Shown: piece by piece, positions 56,094-64,000 of the stretch | Layout of the letters: every line of letters begins with the position of its first letter | How positions within the stretch are numbered: the stretch's first letter is position 1 | Origin: Prosthecodimorpha staleyi | GTDB taxonomy: Bacteria > Pseudomonadota > Alphaproteobacteria > Rhizobiales > Ancalomicrobiaceae | Length of the DNA stretch: 64,000 nucleotides | Direction of reading: 5' to 3' | Assembly: GCF_018729455.1 (NCBI RefSeq) | Contig: NZ_JAHHZF010000012.1 | Span: 62,001 to 126,000 of the forward strand | Notes under the pieces: model-generated | Told to the model about the DNA's origin: nothing | Databases searched by the model: none | What the model saw: the letters and a program-made list of their open reading frames with translations, nothing else | Translations under genes and position numbers: made by a program

Positions 56094-56240
56094 CCGGTCC
56101 CCGTCGTGACACGCCCACCCGCCGGGATGCTACTCGGGTCGGCGCGTCGGCAAAAGCCGTTTCGCGCGGCAGGCCGTAACGTCGTACCGCATCATTCCTG
56201 GGCAATCGGCGGCGCGTCATTGCCGGCTAACGAAATCGGA

Positions 56241-57215
56241 TCAGTCGCCGCGACGGCTTTCCGCCAGGACGCCGAGATAGGTCTGTGCGACCGTCGAAGC
56301 CGCGATGGCGGTGATGTCGGCGTGATCGTAAGCCGGCGCCACTTCGACCACGTCACCACCGACGAAGCCGATATCGCCGAGCGCGCGCAGGATCGACAGC
56401 GCCTCGCGCGAGGACAGCCCGCCCGCCACCGGCGTGCCCGTGCCGGGCGCGAAAGCCGGATCGAGGCAGTCGATGTCGAAGGTCATGTAGGCCGCCCCGG
56501 AGCCGACGCGGTTCTCGATCCGGCGGATGACGCCGAAAATGCCGATATCGTCGAGTTCGTAGCCGTGGATGATCTCGATGCCGCAGGTCTCCGGTGCATG
56601 GGTGCGGATGCCGACCTGGATCGAACGCTCCGGATCGATCACCCCCTCGCGCACGGCGCGCAGGACGAAGGAACCATGGTCGATCCGCTCGCCGTCGTCG
56701 GGCCAGGTGTCCTGATGGGCATCGAACATGACCAGGCCGAGCGGGCCGTAGACCGCCGCATGCGCCTTGAGCAGCGGCCAGGTGACGGAATGGTCGCCGC
56801 CGAGCGAGAAAAGATGACAGCCGGCATCCAGGATCTCGCGCGCCTGGCGCGCGATCAGGCCATGCGCCTCCCAGGGACGGCCGTAGTCCCAGACCGCGTC
56901 GCCATAGTCGACCACCGCGAGGGCGGCGAAGGGATCGGCCTCGAAGGGATATTGCGGGTCGCCGTCGAAGATCGCCGAGGCCCGACGGATCGCCTGCGGA
57001 CCGAAGCGGGCGCCGGAGCGGTTGGAGACGGCGCTATCGAACGGGATGCCCCAGACGACCGCATCGACGCCGGCGAGATCGCGCGTCAGCCGCCGCCGCA
57101 TGAAGGACAACACGCCGCCATAGGTCGGCTCGGCCGCGCCGCCGAGCAGCGACGGCCCGAACACGGCATTGTCGGTCGGACGCGGGCGAAGGGGATCGTT
57201 GGTGGGCTCGGCCAT
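56241..57215 (-). CDS. speB: Agmatinase (ureohydrolase family)
   Basis: The 324-residue enzyme has the two-manganese site of arginase-fold proteins: LGGDHSVTWP (His), FDAHQDTW (two Asp, one His) and DIDCLDPAFAPGTGTP (two Asp). It probably hydrolyses agmatine to putrescine and urea. Guanidinobutyrase and related ureohydrolases look similar, so the exact guanidine substrate is not certain. It lies downstream of rpsI past a terminator on the same strand, so it likely has its own promoter. Confidence 0.88.
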   Translation of the reverse strand: MAEPTNDPLRPRPTDNAVFGPSLLGGAAEPTYGGVLSFMRRRLTRDLAGVDAVVWGIPFDSAVSNRSGARFGPQAIRRASAIFDGDPQYPFEADPFAALAVVDYGDAVWDYGRPWEAHGLIARQAREILDAGCHLFSLGGDHSVTWPLLKAHAAVYGPLGLVMFDAHQDTWPDDGERIDHGSFVLRAVREGVIDPERSIQVGIRTHAPETCGIEIIHGYELDDIGIFGVIRRIENRVGSGAAYMTFDIDCLDPAFAPGTGTPVAGGLSSREALSILRALGDIGFVGGDVVEVAPAYDHADITAIAASTVAQTYLGVLAESRRGD

Positions 57216-57291
57216 GGCCGATGGCTAGCATGCTCCCGCGCGAGCGGCCAGCCCTCCCGCGCCCATCGGCAGACGCCCACCCGAAAACGAC

Positions 57292-57316
57292 GAAGCGCCC
57301 CACAAGGGGGCGCTTC
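57292..57316 (-). terminator. Intrinsic terminator after rplM-rpsI
   Basis: GAAGCGCCCC (57292-57301) pairs perfectly with GGGGCGCTTC (57307-57316) around a five-base loop. On the minus strand TCGTTTTCGG follows. It lies about 30 bases past the rpsI stop. Confidence 0.75.
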
Positions 57317-57346
57317 GAAACCGTGGCGAAAGCCGATCGGAACCGA

Positions 57347-57832
57347 TCAGCGCTTCGAGAACTGGAAGCTGCGGCGGGCCTTGGCGCGGCCGTACTTCTT
57401 GCGCTCGACGACGCGGCTGTCGCGGGTGAGGAAGCCGTAGGGCTTCAGAGCGCCGCGCAGTTCCGGCTCGAAATAGGTCAGGGCCTTGGAGATGCCGTGG
57501 CGCAGAGCGCCGGCCTGGCCGGACAGACCGCCGCCCTCGCAGGTGGCGATCACGTCGAACTGGCCGTCGCGGTTGGCCGCCAGGATCGGCTGCATGATCA
57601 GCATCTGCAGGACCGGGCGAGCGAAATAGCTCGTGAAGTCCTTGCCGTTGACAGTGATCTTGCCCGAGCCGCGAACCAGCCAGACGCGGGAGACCGCATT
57701 CTTGCGCTTGCCGGTGGCATAGGCACGGCCGAGCTGGTCGACTTTGCGCTCATGCACCGGAGCGGCCGCCTGCGTGGAGGCGGCGACGCCCATGGCCTGG
57801 CCGAGTTCGGAGAGAGACTGGACTTCGGTCAT
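57347..57832 (-). CDS. rpsI: 30S ribosomal protein S9
   Basis: The 161-residue protein ends [11 protein letters not shown], the family's basic tail that reaches the P-site tRNA, and has [18 protein letters not shown] and [19 protein letters not shown] 35-residue N-terminal extension before [10 protein letters not shown] is usual in alphaproteobacteria. It starts two bases after the rplM stop. Confidence 0.98.
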   Translation of the reverse strand: MTEVQSLSELGQAMGVAASTQAAAPVHERKVDQLGRAYATGKRKNAVSRVWLVRGSGKITVNGKDFTSYFARPVLQMLIMQPILAANRDGQFDVIATCEGGGLSGQAGALRHGISKALTYFEPELRGALKPYGFLTRDSRVVERKKYGRAKARRSFQFSKR

Positions 57833-57834
57833 GA

Positions 57835-58296
57835 TCAGGCCCCCACATTCTTGCGGTTGAGCGACTTCACATCGAGCGCCACCGGCTGCTGGGCGTCATG
57901 CGGATGCGAACCGCCGGCATAGAGCTTCAGATGCGTCATCTGCTTGCGGGCCAGCGGGCCGCGCGGCAGCATGCGCAGCACGGCCTTCTCGAGCACGCGC
58001 TCCGGGAAGCGGCCCTCGATGATCTTGCGCGCGGTCCGCTCCTTGATGCCGCCGGGATGCCCGGTGTGCCAGTAGTAGACCTTGTCGTTATACTTGTTGC
58101 CGGTCAGCACGACCTTGTCGGCATTGACCACGATGACATGGTCGCCGCAGTCGACATGGGGCGTGAAGGTCGGCTTGTGCTTGCCGCGCAGGCGCATGGC
58201 GATGAGGGAAGCGAGGCGACCGAGCACGACGCCTTCGGCGTCGATCAGGATCCACTTCTTCTCCACCTCGGCCGGCTTCGCCGAATAGGTGCTCAT
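57835..58296 (-). CDS. rplM: 50S ribosomal protein L13
   Basis: The 153-residue protein has the L13 core ([40 protein letters not shown]). It is the first gene of the rplM-rpsI operon. Its likely promoter lies at 58461-58489. Confidence 0.98.
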   Translation of the reverse strand: MSTYSAKPAEVEKKWILIDAEGVVLGRLASLIAMRLRGKHKPTFTPHVDCGDHVIVVNADKVVLTGNKYNDKVYYWHTGHPGGIKERTARKIIEGRFPERVLEKAVLRMLPRGPLARKQMTHLKLYAGGSHPHDAQQPVALDVKSLNRKNVGA

Positions 58297-58460
58297 GGGT
58301 TTCGTCCTGGTTCAGGAGAAAGGTAGAAGGAGTCGGACCGGCTCCCCTGCCCTCCCGGACCCGCTGCCGGCACCTCGGCGCCCGGCACGGATCGGGCGAA
58401 CCCTGCGGGATCGTCCGAAAACGAGACGACGGCCGTCGCCGGCCGCCGCGTTCGGGGTCT

Positions 58461-58489
58461 GATGTACTGGCACGAAGCCCACAAGTCAA
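58461..58489 (-). promoter_or_regulatory. Predicted promoter of rplM-rpsI
   Basis: On the minus strand TTGACT (58489-58484), part of CTTGAC as favoured in alphaproteobacteria, is followed after 17 bases by TACATC (58466-58461). It lies about 165 bases before rplM, leaving a GC-rich leader. Confidence 0.5.
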
Positions 58490-58559
58490 GCGTCACATTG
58501 GGCGCGTCAAATCCAATTATCCGTTCAAGATCATAATGTTAGAACTATGTGGCCATATA

Positions 58560-58576
58560 ATACCGCTATACGGTAT
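58560..58576. promoter_or_regulatory. 17-bp palindrome ATACCG-N5-CGGTAT
   Basis: It lies in a short AT-rich patch (58505-58580) just past the stop of the outer-membrane-like gene and about 265 bases before rplM. It could be a weak terminator stem or an operator. Confidence 0.3.
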
Positions 58577-58586
58577 GATGTTGCCG

Positions 58587-59573
58587 TCAGAATTCGAGGC
58601 CGACCTTGAGCATGCCGCGATGCCGGTCGAAGGCATCGAGATTGAGCCGGCCGTGGCTGTCCGGGCCGTTGCCCCAGACCTGCGTGCTCCAGGCCGCCGC
58701 GACCGACACCTTGCCGCTGATCTTCCAGAAGAAGGTCGGCCCCAGGTACAGGGCCGTCCCCTCGCGCTTGCCGAACACGTCCTCGAAAGCCGATTCGAGA
58801 CGCGCCTCGGCGCCGACCGTGGCCCGCTTAGTGAAGCGCCAGGACAGCGCGCCCGAGGCGAAGACCGAGGATTCGCTCTCCCAGGCCTCGCCGTTCTCGC
58901 GGCCGCGGCCGAGCTCGAAGCCGGCATTGGCGGCCGCATAGAGCGTGTTGGGCATCACGACCCAGTCGCTCAGCGCCGTCAATCCGCCCTGATAGAATCG
59001 GCCGGATTGGCCGCTCGCCTCATCGTGGCGGCGCCATTCGAGCTCGCCCTCGACCGCGAAGCCGACCGGGCCGTCGATATCCTTCTGCAGGATGGCGATC
59101 TTCGGCGAGACCGACAGTCCGTCAAATCCGAAGCTGGAAATGTTGTCGAGCTCCGGAACCTTGCGCACGCGATGGGCGTCGGTGAAGGCCGCAAAGCCCA
59201 TCTGGATGCGATCGGTGATGCCGTATTCGGCCTCGGTCTCGGTCTGGAAGGCGCGATAGCTGCCCTTGGAACGGCCGAAGGCGCCGGTCAGCGTCGAGCT
59301 CGCCTCCCACTTGCCCTCGCCGGCGGTGGCCGCGCCCTGGCTGAAGCCGAAGGCGTCCTCGACCTCGAAACCGTCGTCCTCGACTTCGACCGCCGCCGCA
59401 GGTGCCGGCGCGGGCTTGGCCGCCGCGACCGGCGCCGGCTTGACGGGGGCCTTCGCGGAGGCCGCCTGTGCGCCGCTCGCCGCGCAGGTCAAAAGCGTCG
59501 CAGCAACGCAGGCAAGCAGCCATCCAGCCAACGGTGCGGCAACCACACGGCGATCGGACCGATTCAACGTCAT
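58587..59573 (-). CDS. Predicted outer-membrane beta-barrel protein
   Basis: The 328-residue protein starts MTLNRSDRRVVAAPLAGWLLA with a signal peptide ending near ASGAQAASA (about residue 38). A Pro/Ala linker and an acidic VEVEDDGFEVEDAF segment follow. The rest alternates polar and aromatic residues as amphipathic strands and ends in ...MLKVGLEF, a C-terminal Phe typical of BAM-inserted barrels. I do not recognise a specific family. The start at 59573 follows GGGGGATGCG. It probably has its own promoter in the 228-base gap upstream, where CTAAG repeats occur. Confidence 0.72.
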   Translation of the reverse strand: MTLNRSDRRVVAAPLAGWLLACVAATLLTCAASGAQAASAKAPVKPAPVAAAKPAPAPAAAVEVEDDGFEVEDAFGFSQGAATAGEGKWEASSTLTGAFGRSKGSYRAFQTETEAEYGITDRIQMGFAAFTDAHRVRKVPELDNISSFGFDGLSVSPKIAILQKDIDGPVGFAVEGELEWRRHDEASGQSGRFYQGGLTALSDWVVMPNTLYAAANAGFELGRGRENGEAWESESSVFASGALSWRFTKRATVGAEARLESAFEDVFGKREGTALYLGPTFFWKISGKVSVAAAWSTQVWGNGPDSHGRLNLDAFDRHRGMLKVGLEF

Positions 59574-59693
59574 CTTCGCATCCCCCAGTTGCCCCGAAGA
59601 GTGCCGCTCCGTGATCCGCCCCGCAACCGGCGGATAGAGCCCGACGGACGCAGCGTCCGGACTGTGGCCGGACGGTGACAATCCACGGAAGGA

Positions 59694-59774
59694 CTTGGGA
59701 AATCCCTAAGACGCAGAACCCTTTCGGGCGGCGTTCCGGCACGGAATCGATCCATCGCCTAAGAGAATTCTAAG
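59694..59774. promoter_or_regulatory. CTAAG repeats upstream of the outer-membrane-like gene
   Basis: CTAAG occurs at 59706-59710, 59759-59763 and 59770-59774. The first is part of a near-palindrome CTTGGGAAATCCCTAAG (59694-59710). The cluster lies 120-200 bases before the gene start, where an operator for an envelope-stress or response regulator would fit. Only the pattern supports this. Confidence 0.25.
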
Positions 59775-59801
59775 TCTCGCCAGACCCGATCCGAAGCCCC
59801 C

Positions 59802-60233
59802 TCATCGCGTCGGGATCGAGTAGGTCATGGTGACATGCGCGACGACCGTATCGCTGCCCTCGGCGCGCGTCGCGCATTCGACCACGAACAGCCGCTTGCC
59901 GGCCTTCAGGATACGGCAGGTGCACAGAAGATCGCCGGGGTCGGGCTTTGACAAGAAGTTGATCGTCGCGCTGGTCGTCACCGCCAACCCGACCGGCCCG
60001 AGATGGCCGAGCACCACCACATAGGCGGCGAGATCGGCAAGGGCGAACAGCGACGGCCCCGACACTGTGCCGCCGGGTCGCAGGTGCCGATCCTGCGCGC
60101 TCAGGCGCATCACGGCTATTCCAGGCGAGAGGTCGTCGATCGAAAAGGCACGCCCGCCGATGTGAATCTGCGGAAATTCGCGGTCGAGGAAGTCGGAAAC
60201 CTCCTCCCGGGTCATCTTCAGCGTCGTCGCCAC
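59802..60233 (-). CDS. PaaI-family hotdog-fold thioesterase
   Basis: The 143-residue protein has the hotdog-fold PaaI core: RPGGTVSGPSLFALADLAAYVVVLGHLG, with the conserved Gly/Ser and Asp of the active-site helix, then TTSATINFLSKPDPGDLLCTCR. It likely hydrolyses an acyl-CoA. The GTG start at 60233 has GGGGGGAATAGG before it; an ATG at 60254 is possible but lacks a binding site. No phenylacetate genes are linked, so the substrate is open. Confidence 0.85.
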   Translation of the reverse strand: MATTLKMTREEVSDFLDREFPQIHIGGRAFSIDDLSPGIAVMRLSAQDRHLRPGGTVSGPSLFALADLAAYVVVLGHLGPVGLAVTTSATINFLSKPDPGDLLCTCRILKAGKRLFVVECATRAEGSDTVVAHVTMTYSIPTR

Positions 60234-60928
60234 CCTATTCCCCCCACTCGTCATGCCGGATCAACCGCACTTTAGCCGCGCGACAGCAACCGTCGAGACG
60301 GTCGAAGGGTTTGGATGAGGCACGCTGCTTTTCCTTGCAATGGAGTACCGGCCTCCTTAAAAGATGGGGACAAGGAATCCGTCCTCCGTCCGAACATGCG
60401 TCCGGTAAACGATGTCGCGACCGAGTGCCCGTCAGGTTCGCCAGAGCGGCCGACCACGAGGAGCGCTTGAGCATCGTGATCTTCCCACCGGACGTTCGAC
60501 CGGGAGGCGTCTCCGGGGCTCCTTGCCGGCGCTGTTGCGCGGACATCGGAGCATCCGCCGACGTGCCGTGCGTATACCGTCCGGCTCCGACGCGAAACAA
60601 AAACCGCCAACCGTCCCGAACGGCTGCCTCGCGAGGGCGCGTCGGGAGGCTGGCTCCACCGCTGCGCGGGGCACGCGTCGGCGGACATACTCGAGCGACA
60701 GGGTCCATGCCGAGGCCATGAGGGGTACGAACGGTCGCAGCGTGACGGAAGGGGGGTCGGCACAGGTCCGGACGCTCTACCGTCACTGTCCGTCCGTGCC
60801 CACGCGTTTCGCCGCCTCCGCGACCGACCTGTCAATTCTCATGAATCCCAACAAGACGGCCTCCCCTGAGCCCGGTCACCGCATGCGGTTGCCGGGCTTT
60901 GGCGCGTGGGCCGCGGAGCAATTCATCC
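60234..60928. other. 695-base non-coding region, leader of rne
   Basis: I find no convincing gene between the thioesterase (leftward) and rne (rightward). Frames here have poor composition and no ribosome-binding sites. Most of it would be promoter and 5' leader of rne. Long rne leaders in enteric bacteria mediate autoregulation; whether this one does is unknown. Confidence 0.5.
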
Positions 60929-63742
60929 ATGGCCAACAAGATGCTCATCGACGCCACCCACCCGGAGGAGACCCGGGTCGTGGTGGTGCGCGGCAGCCGG
61001 GTCGAGGAATTCGACTTCGAGGCCGCCAACAAGAAGCAGCTCAGAGGTAACATCTATCTCGCCGTCGTGACGCGCGTGGAGCCCTCGCTCCAGGCCGCCT
61101 TCGTCGACTACGGCGGCAATCGGCACGGCTTCCTGGCCTTCTCCGAGATTCATCCGGACTATTACGACATCCCCCATGCCGACCGCGTGGCGTTGCTCGA
61201 GGAAGAGTCGCGCATGCATTCGGCCGAGGACCGCGAGGACAGCCGTCCGCGCCGCGCCAAGCCGGCCGCGAATAACGGCGACGATGCCGCCGACGACGGC
61301 GACGGCGATGAGGACCAGGTTGAATCGGTCGGCTCGGAGGACGCCCTCGAGGAACTGCCCGAGCGCCGTTCGGCCCCGAAGCTGAAGCGCCACTACAAGA
61401 TCCAGGAAGTGATCAAGCGCCGCCGGGTTCTGCTGGTGCAGGTGGTGAAGGAGGAGCGCGGCAACAAGGGCGCCGCTCTGACCACCTATCTGTCGCTCGC
61501 CGGCCGCTATTCGGTGTTGATGCCGAACACTGCACGCGGTGGTGGCATTTCGCGCAAGATCACCAATCCGACCGACCGCAAGCGCCTGAAGAAGATCGCC
61601 CAGGAGCTGGAAGTTCCGGAGGGCATGGGGGTCATCGTCCGCACCGCCGGCGCCGCCCGCACCAAGGCCGAGATCAAACGCGACTTCGAATATCTCCTGC
61701 GCCTGTGGGAGAATGTGCGCGAACTGACCCTGAGTTCCAAGGCGCCCAAGCTCGTCTATGAGGAAGGCAGCCTGATCAAGCGGTCGATCCGTGATCTCTA
61801 CAACAAGGATATCGACGAAATCCTGGTTGCCGGCGACGACGGTTATCGCGAGGCCAAGGACTTCATGCGCATGCTCATGCCGAGCCATGCCAAGAACGTC
61901 CAGGCCTACAAGGAGCCGGCTCCGGTCTTCACCCGTTTCGGCGTGGAGAGCCAGCTCGATGCGATGTTCTCGCCGCGCGTGACCCTGCGCTCGGGCGGCT
62001 ACATCATCATCAACCAGACCGAGGCGCTGGTCTCGATCGATGTGAACTCGGGCAAGTCGACGCGCGAGCACAATATCGAAGATACCGCGCTGCAGACCAA
62101 CCTGGAGGCCGCCGAGGAGGTCTCCCGGCAGCTGCGCCTGCGCGATCTGGCCGGCCTGATCGTGATCGACTTCATCGACATGGAGGAGAAGCGCAACAAT
62201 CGGTCGGTCGAGCGCAAGCTCAAGGATTGCCTGAAGAACGACCGTGCGCGCATCCAGGTCGGCAGGATTTCGCATTTCGGCCTGATGGAGATGTCGCGCC
62301 AGCGCATCCGCACAGGCGTGCTGGAATCCTCCATGATCGTCTGCCCGCATTGCGGCGGCTCCGGCATGGTGCGGTCGACCGAGTCGGTCGCGCTACATGT
62401 CCTGCGCAGCCTGGAGGAGGCGCTGATCAAGTCGGTGACCAACGATCTGATCGTGCGGACCCGCACCGGCGTGGCCCTCTACATCCTCAACCAGAAGCGC
62501 GCGCATCTCGCCGACCTGGAACGGCGCTTCGGCCTCGACATCACCATCCTGGCCGACGATCACGCCTCCACGGGCGGCCATCTGTTCGTCGTCGAGAAGG
62601 GTGAACCCGTCAGCCGGCCGGCCATCGCGCCGCCGCCGCCCGCCCAGGTCACGCCGCAGACGGTGGAGCCGGAAGACGAGATCGAGGACGAGATCGACGA
62701 GGACGAGATCGAAGCCGAGGGCGAGGCCGAGAGCGACGGCGGGCGCCGCAGCGAGGGCAGTCCGCGTGCGGAGACCGACGGTGAAGGCGCCAATCGTCGC
62801 AAGCGCCGCCGGCGTCGGCGTGGCCGCGGCCGCAACGGCGAGGGCCAGGTGCAGGGCGCCGCGCCACAGGCGGCCGACAACGACGACGCTTCCGACCGCG
62901 TCTCCTACGAGGACGAAGGCGAGGGCGTCGATGACGCCGATGGCGACGACGAGGGCGATGCCGAGGGCAACCGCACGCCGCGTGCCGAGGGCGACCGCCA
63001 GAACGCCAACAACGAGGCGCGCAAGCGCCGTCGCCGCGGACGCCGCGGCGGCCGTCGCAATCGTCGCGAAGGCGAGGACGGCGGCCTGCCGGGCGAGACC
63101 CGTGATCAGCGCGAGGAAGGCTTCGCGGGTGACGGGGAGTTTGCGGGCGACGGAGAGATCGATACCGGACCGACGGCCCAGGAACTGGACGAAGGCGGAA
63201 TCGAGACGCCGATGCCGTCGGATGTCGCGTCCGAGCCCGTCGCCGAAGCCGTGACCGACGAGGCTGCGGCGGAGACGCCGATCGCCGAGGGTGAGGCACC
63301 GGCGCCGGCCAAGGCCGCCCGCAAGTCGACCCGCAAGGCGGCCGGCGCCAAGGCCGCCTCCGCGAAGGGCACGGCTTCCGCAAAGGACGCCGCGACCGAG
63401 ACAGAAGCGGTCGCCAAGGAGCCCAAGCCGGCCAAGCCTCGGACGCCGCGCAAGTCGGCCAAGGCGAAGGCTGCGGAAGCGGCTGCCGAGGCGGCTGCGG
63501 CGCAGGCCGCGGATGGCGATGCGGCCGCGCCGGAAACCGCCGCCGCATCGGTCGAGACGGCGGACGCCGTCGAGATCCCGGCGGTGAAGCCCGAGCCGAC
63601 TGCGGTCGCCGAACCGGCTGCACCCAAGCCCGCGCCGGAGCCGGAGCCCGCACCGCCGGCCCGCGTTCGGACCGAACTCACCTCGACCGAGATCGATCCG
63701 TCGAAGCCGAAGCGTTCCGGCTGGTGGGCCAAGAAGGGCTGA
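60929..63742 (+). CDS. rne: Ribonuclease E/G
   Basis: The 937-residue endoribonuclease organises the RNA degradosome. The S1 domain (about 30-170) is interrupted by an acidic/basic insert of about 80 residues (about 90-165) common in alphaproteobacteria. The 5'-sensor and DNase-I-like catalytic subdomain follow, with Asp371 (SIDVNSGKST) and DFIDM (414-418). The Zn-link CPHCGGSG has Cys472 and Cys475. The C-terminal half (about 580-937) is disordered, alternating Arg-rich and acidic blocks with an Ala/Lys/Pro region and a SGWWAKKG end; it probably holds RNA- and partner-binding sites. The start MANKMLIDATHPEE at 60929 is family-typical with GGAG upstream. Confidence 0.96.
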   Translation: MANKMLIDATHPEETRVVVVRGSRVEEFDFEAANKKQLRGNIYLAVVTRVEPSLQAAFVDYGGNRHGFLAFSEIHPDYYDIPHADRVALLEEESRMHSAEDREDSRPRRAKPAANNGDDAADDGDGDEDQVESVGSEDALEELPERRSAPKLKRHYKIQEVIKRRRVLLVQVVKEERGNKGAALTTYLSLAGRYSVLMPNTARGGGISRKITNPTDRKRLKKIAQELEVPEGMGVIVRTAGAARTKAEIKRDFEYLLRLWENVRELTLSSKAPKLVYEEGSLIKRSIRDLYNKDIDEILVAGDDGYREAKDFMRMLMPSHAKNVQAYKEPAPVFTRFGVESQLDAMFSPRVTLRSGGYIIINQTEALVSIDVNSGKSTREHNIEDTALQTNLEAAEEVSRQLRLRDLAGLIVIDFIDMEEKRNNRSVERKLKDCLKNDRARIQVGRISHFGLMEMSRQRIRTGVLESSMIVCPHCGGSGMVRSTESVALHVLRSLEEALIKSVTNDLIVRTRTGVALYILNQKRAHLADLERRFGLDITILADDHASTGGHLFVVEKGEPVSRPAIAPPPPAQVTPQTVEPEDEIEDEIDEDEIEAEGEAESDGGRRSEGSPRAETDGEGANRRKRRRRRRGRGRNGEGQVQGAAPQAADNDDASDRVSYEDEGEGVDDADGDDEGDAEGNRTPRAEGDRQNANNEARKRRRRGRRGGRRNRREGEDGGLPGETRDQREEGFAGDGEFAGDGEIDTGPTAQELDEGGIETPMPSDVASEPVAEAVTDEAAAETPIAEGEAPAPAKAARKSTRKAAGAKAASAKGTASAKDAATETEAVAKEPKPAKPRTPRKSAKAKAAEAAAEAAAAQAADGDAAAPETAAASVETADAVEIPAVKPEPTAVAEPAAPKPAPEPEPAPPARVRTELTSTEIDPSKPKRSGWWAKKG

Positions 63743-63772
63743 CCGCGCGAGAGCCCGTCCGGACTGCTTTCA

Positions 63773-63804
63773 CCCCGCCAGGCTTCCGGCCTGGCGGGGT
63801 TTTC
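63773..63804 (+). terminator. Intrinsic terminator of rne
   Basis: CCCCGCCAGG (63773-63782) pairs perfectly with CCTGGCGGGG (63790-63799) around a seven-base loop and is followed by TTTTCATTTT. It lies 31 bases past the stop. Confidence 0.93.
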
Positions 63805-64000
63805 ATTTTCGCTGCACCCGGATTTCGTCGCGTCGTCGAAGGGATGCCGTGCGGCCGTCGGTCGACCGGGTGCCGGCTTGCGGATAGGCATCGCCGGCCC
63901 GAACCATCGCCCGCGAAGGATCGAGCGGTGGTCTGGAGAACGCACGCATGTGGGGGGCGGCGCACTCGGCGCCCAAAACGAGAGCCCTCGGATCGCGGTA
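63805..64000 (+). other. Window end; possible start of another gene at 63948
   Basis: No full gene is present. An ATG at 63948 (MWGAAHSAPKT) is open to the window edge and has GGAGA eleven bases upstream, so it may be the start of a rightward gene. Seventeen codons are too few to judge. Confidence 0.25.

Noticed and set aside
60235..60786. 183-codon leftward frame in the rne leader
   Set aside because: Low-complexity Arg/Pro/Ser composition and no binding site; it also overlaps the likely promoter region of two genes.

Overview
The window is a 64 kb stretch of very GC-rich chromosomal DNA from an alphaproteobacterium, most likely of the order Hyphomicrobiales (Rhizobiales). The best lineage evidence is the gene run SPOR-domain protein, nagZ, scpA, scpB, tatA, tatB, tatC, serS, surE, together with sfsA-map-radC, the usg protein, CIRCE-controlled groESL, and an RNase E with an acidic insert in its S1 domain. 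I cannot name the genus. There are no rRNA genes, CRISPR arrays, transposases, integrases or phage genes. The one RNA gene is a tRNA-Asn.

Layout. 1-1908: a cut-off gene of unknown function overlapping a GT29 (sialyltransferase-type) glycosyltransferase gene. 1909-2470: non-coding, with two perfect hairpins. 2471-4990: an Rrf2 regulator, a 69-residue unknown, a DUF3303 protein and a PHB-depolymerase-type esterase. 5169-7757: a GAF-PAS-PAS-GGDEF-EAL protein. 7853-15668: a hexuronate catabolic locus (uxuA, a zinc alcohol dehydrogenase, TRAP transporter dctMQP and a GntR regulator, with divergent uxuB and a shared 15-bp palindromic operator). 15968-19569: an orphan NitT/TauT binding protein, radC, map, sfsA. 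19866-24186: the four-gene Anbu (ancestral proteasome-like) operon, followed by a second GGDEF/EAL protein. 26640-31624: a CueR-like regulator, a DUF2235 hydrolase interrupted by an in-frame amber codon, usg, a collagen-like lipoprotein, argC and cobU. 31827-36369: tRNA-Asn, then a looser, more AT-rich accessory stretch with an orphan Tad-like membrane protein and two convergent sulfotransferase-like genes.

From 36370 to the end the content is mostly housekeeping. It comprises recG, groES-groEL, erpA, a dGTPase, argS, the SPOR protein, nagZ, scpAB, an orphan FbpC-type ATPase, tatABC, serS, surE, a DUF502 protein, speB, rpsI, rplM, an outer-membrane-like protein, a PaaI thioesterase and rne.

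Genes that work together: the uxu locus imports a sugar acid through the TRAP system and converts it through fructuronate and mannonate to 2-keto-3-deoxygluconate. The Anbu operon joins a permuted ATP-grasp ligase, an alpha-E protein and a transglutaminase-like protease to the Anbu peptidase. scpAB serves chromosome segregation and tatABC folded-protein export. Starts were set from ribosome-binding sites and family N-termini, because many long antisense frames in this GC-rich DNA are shadows.
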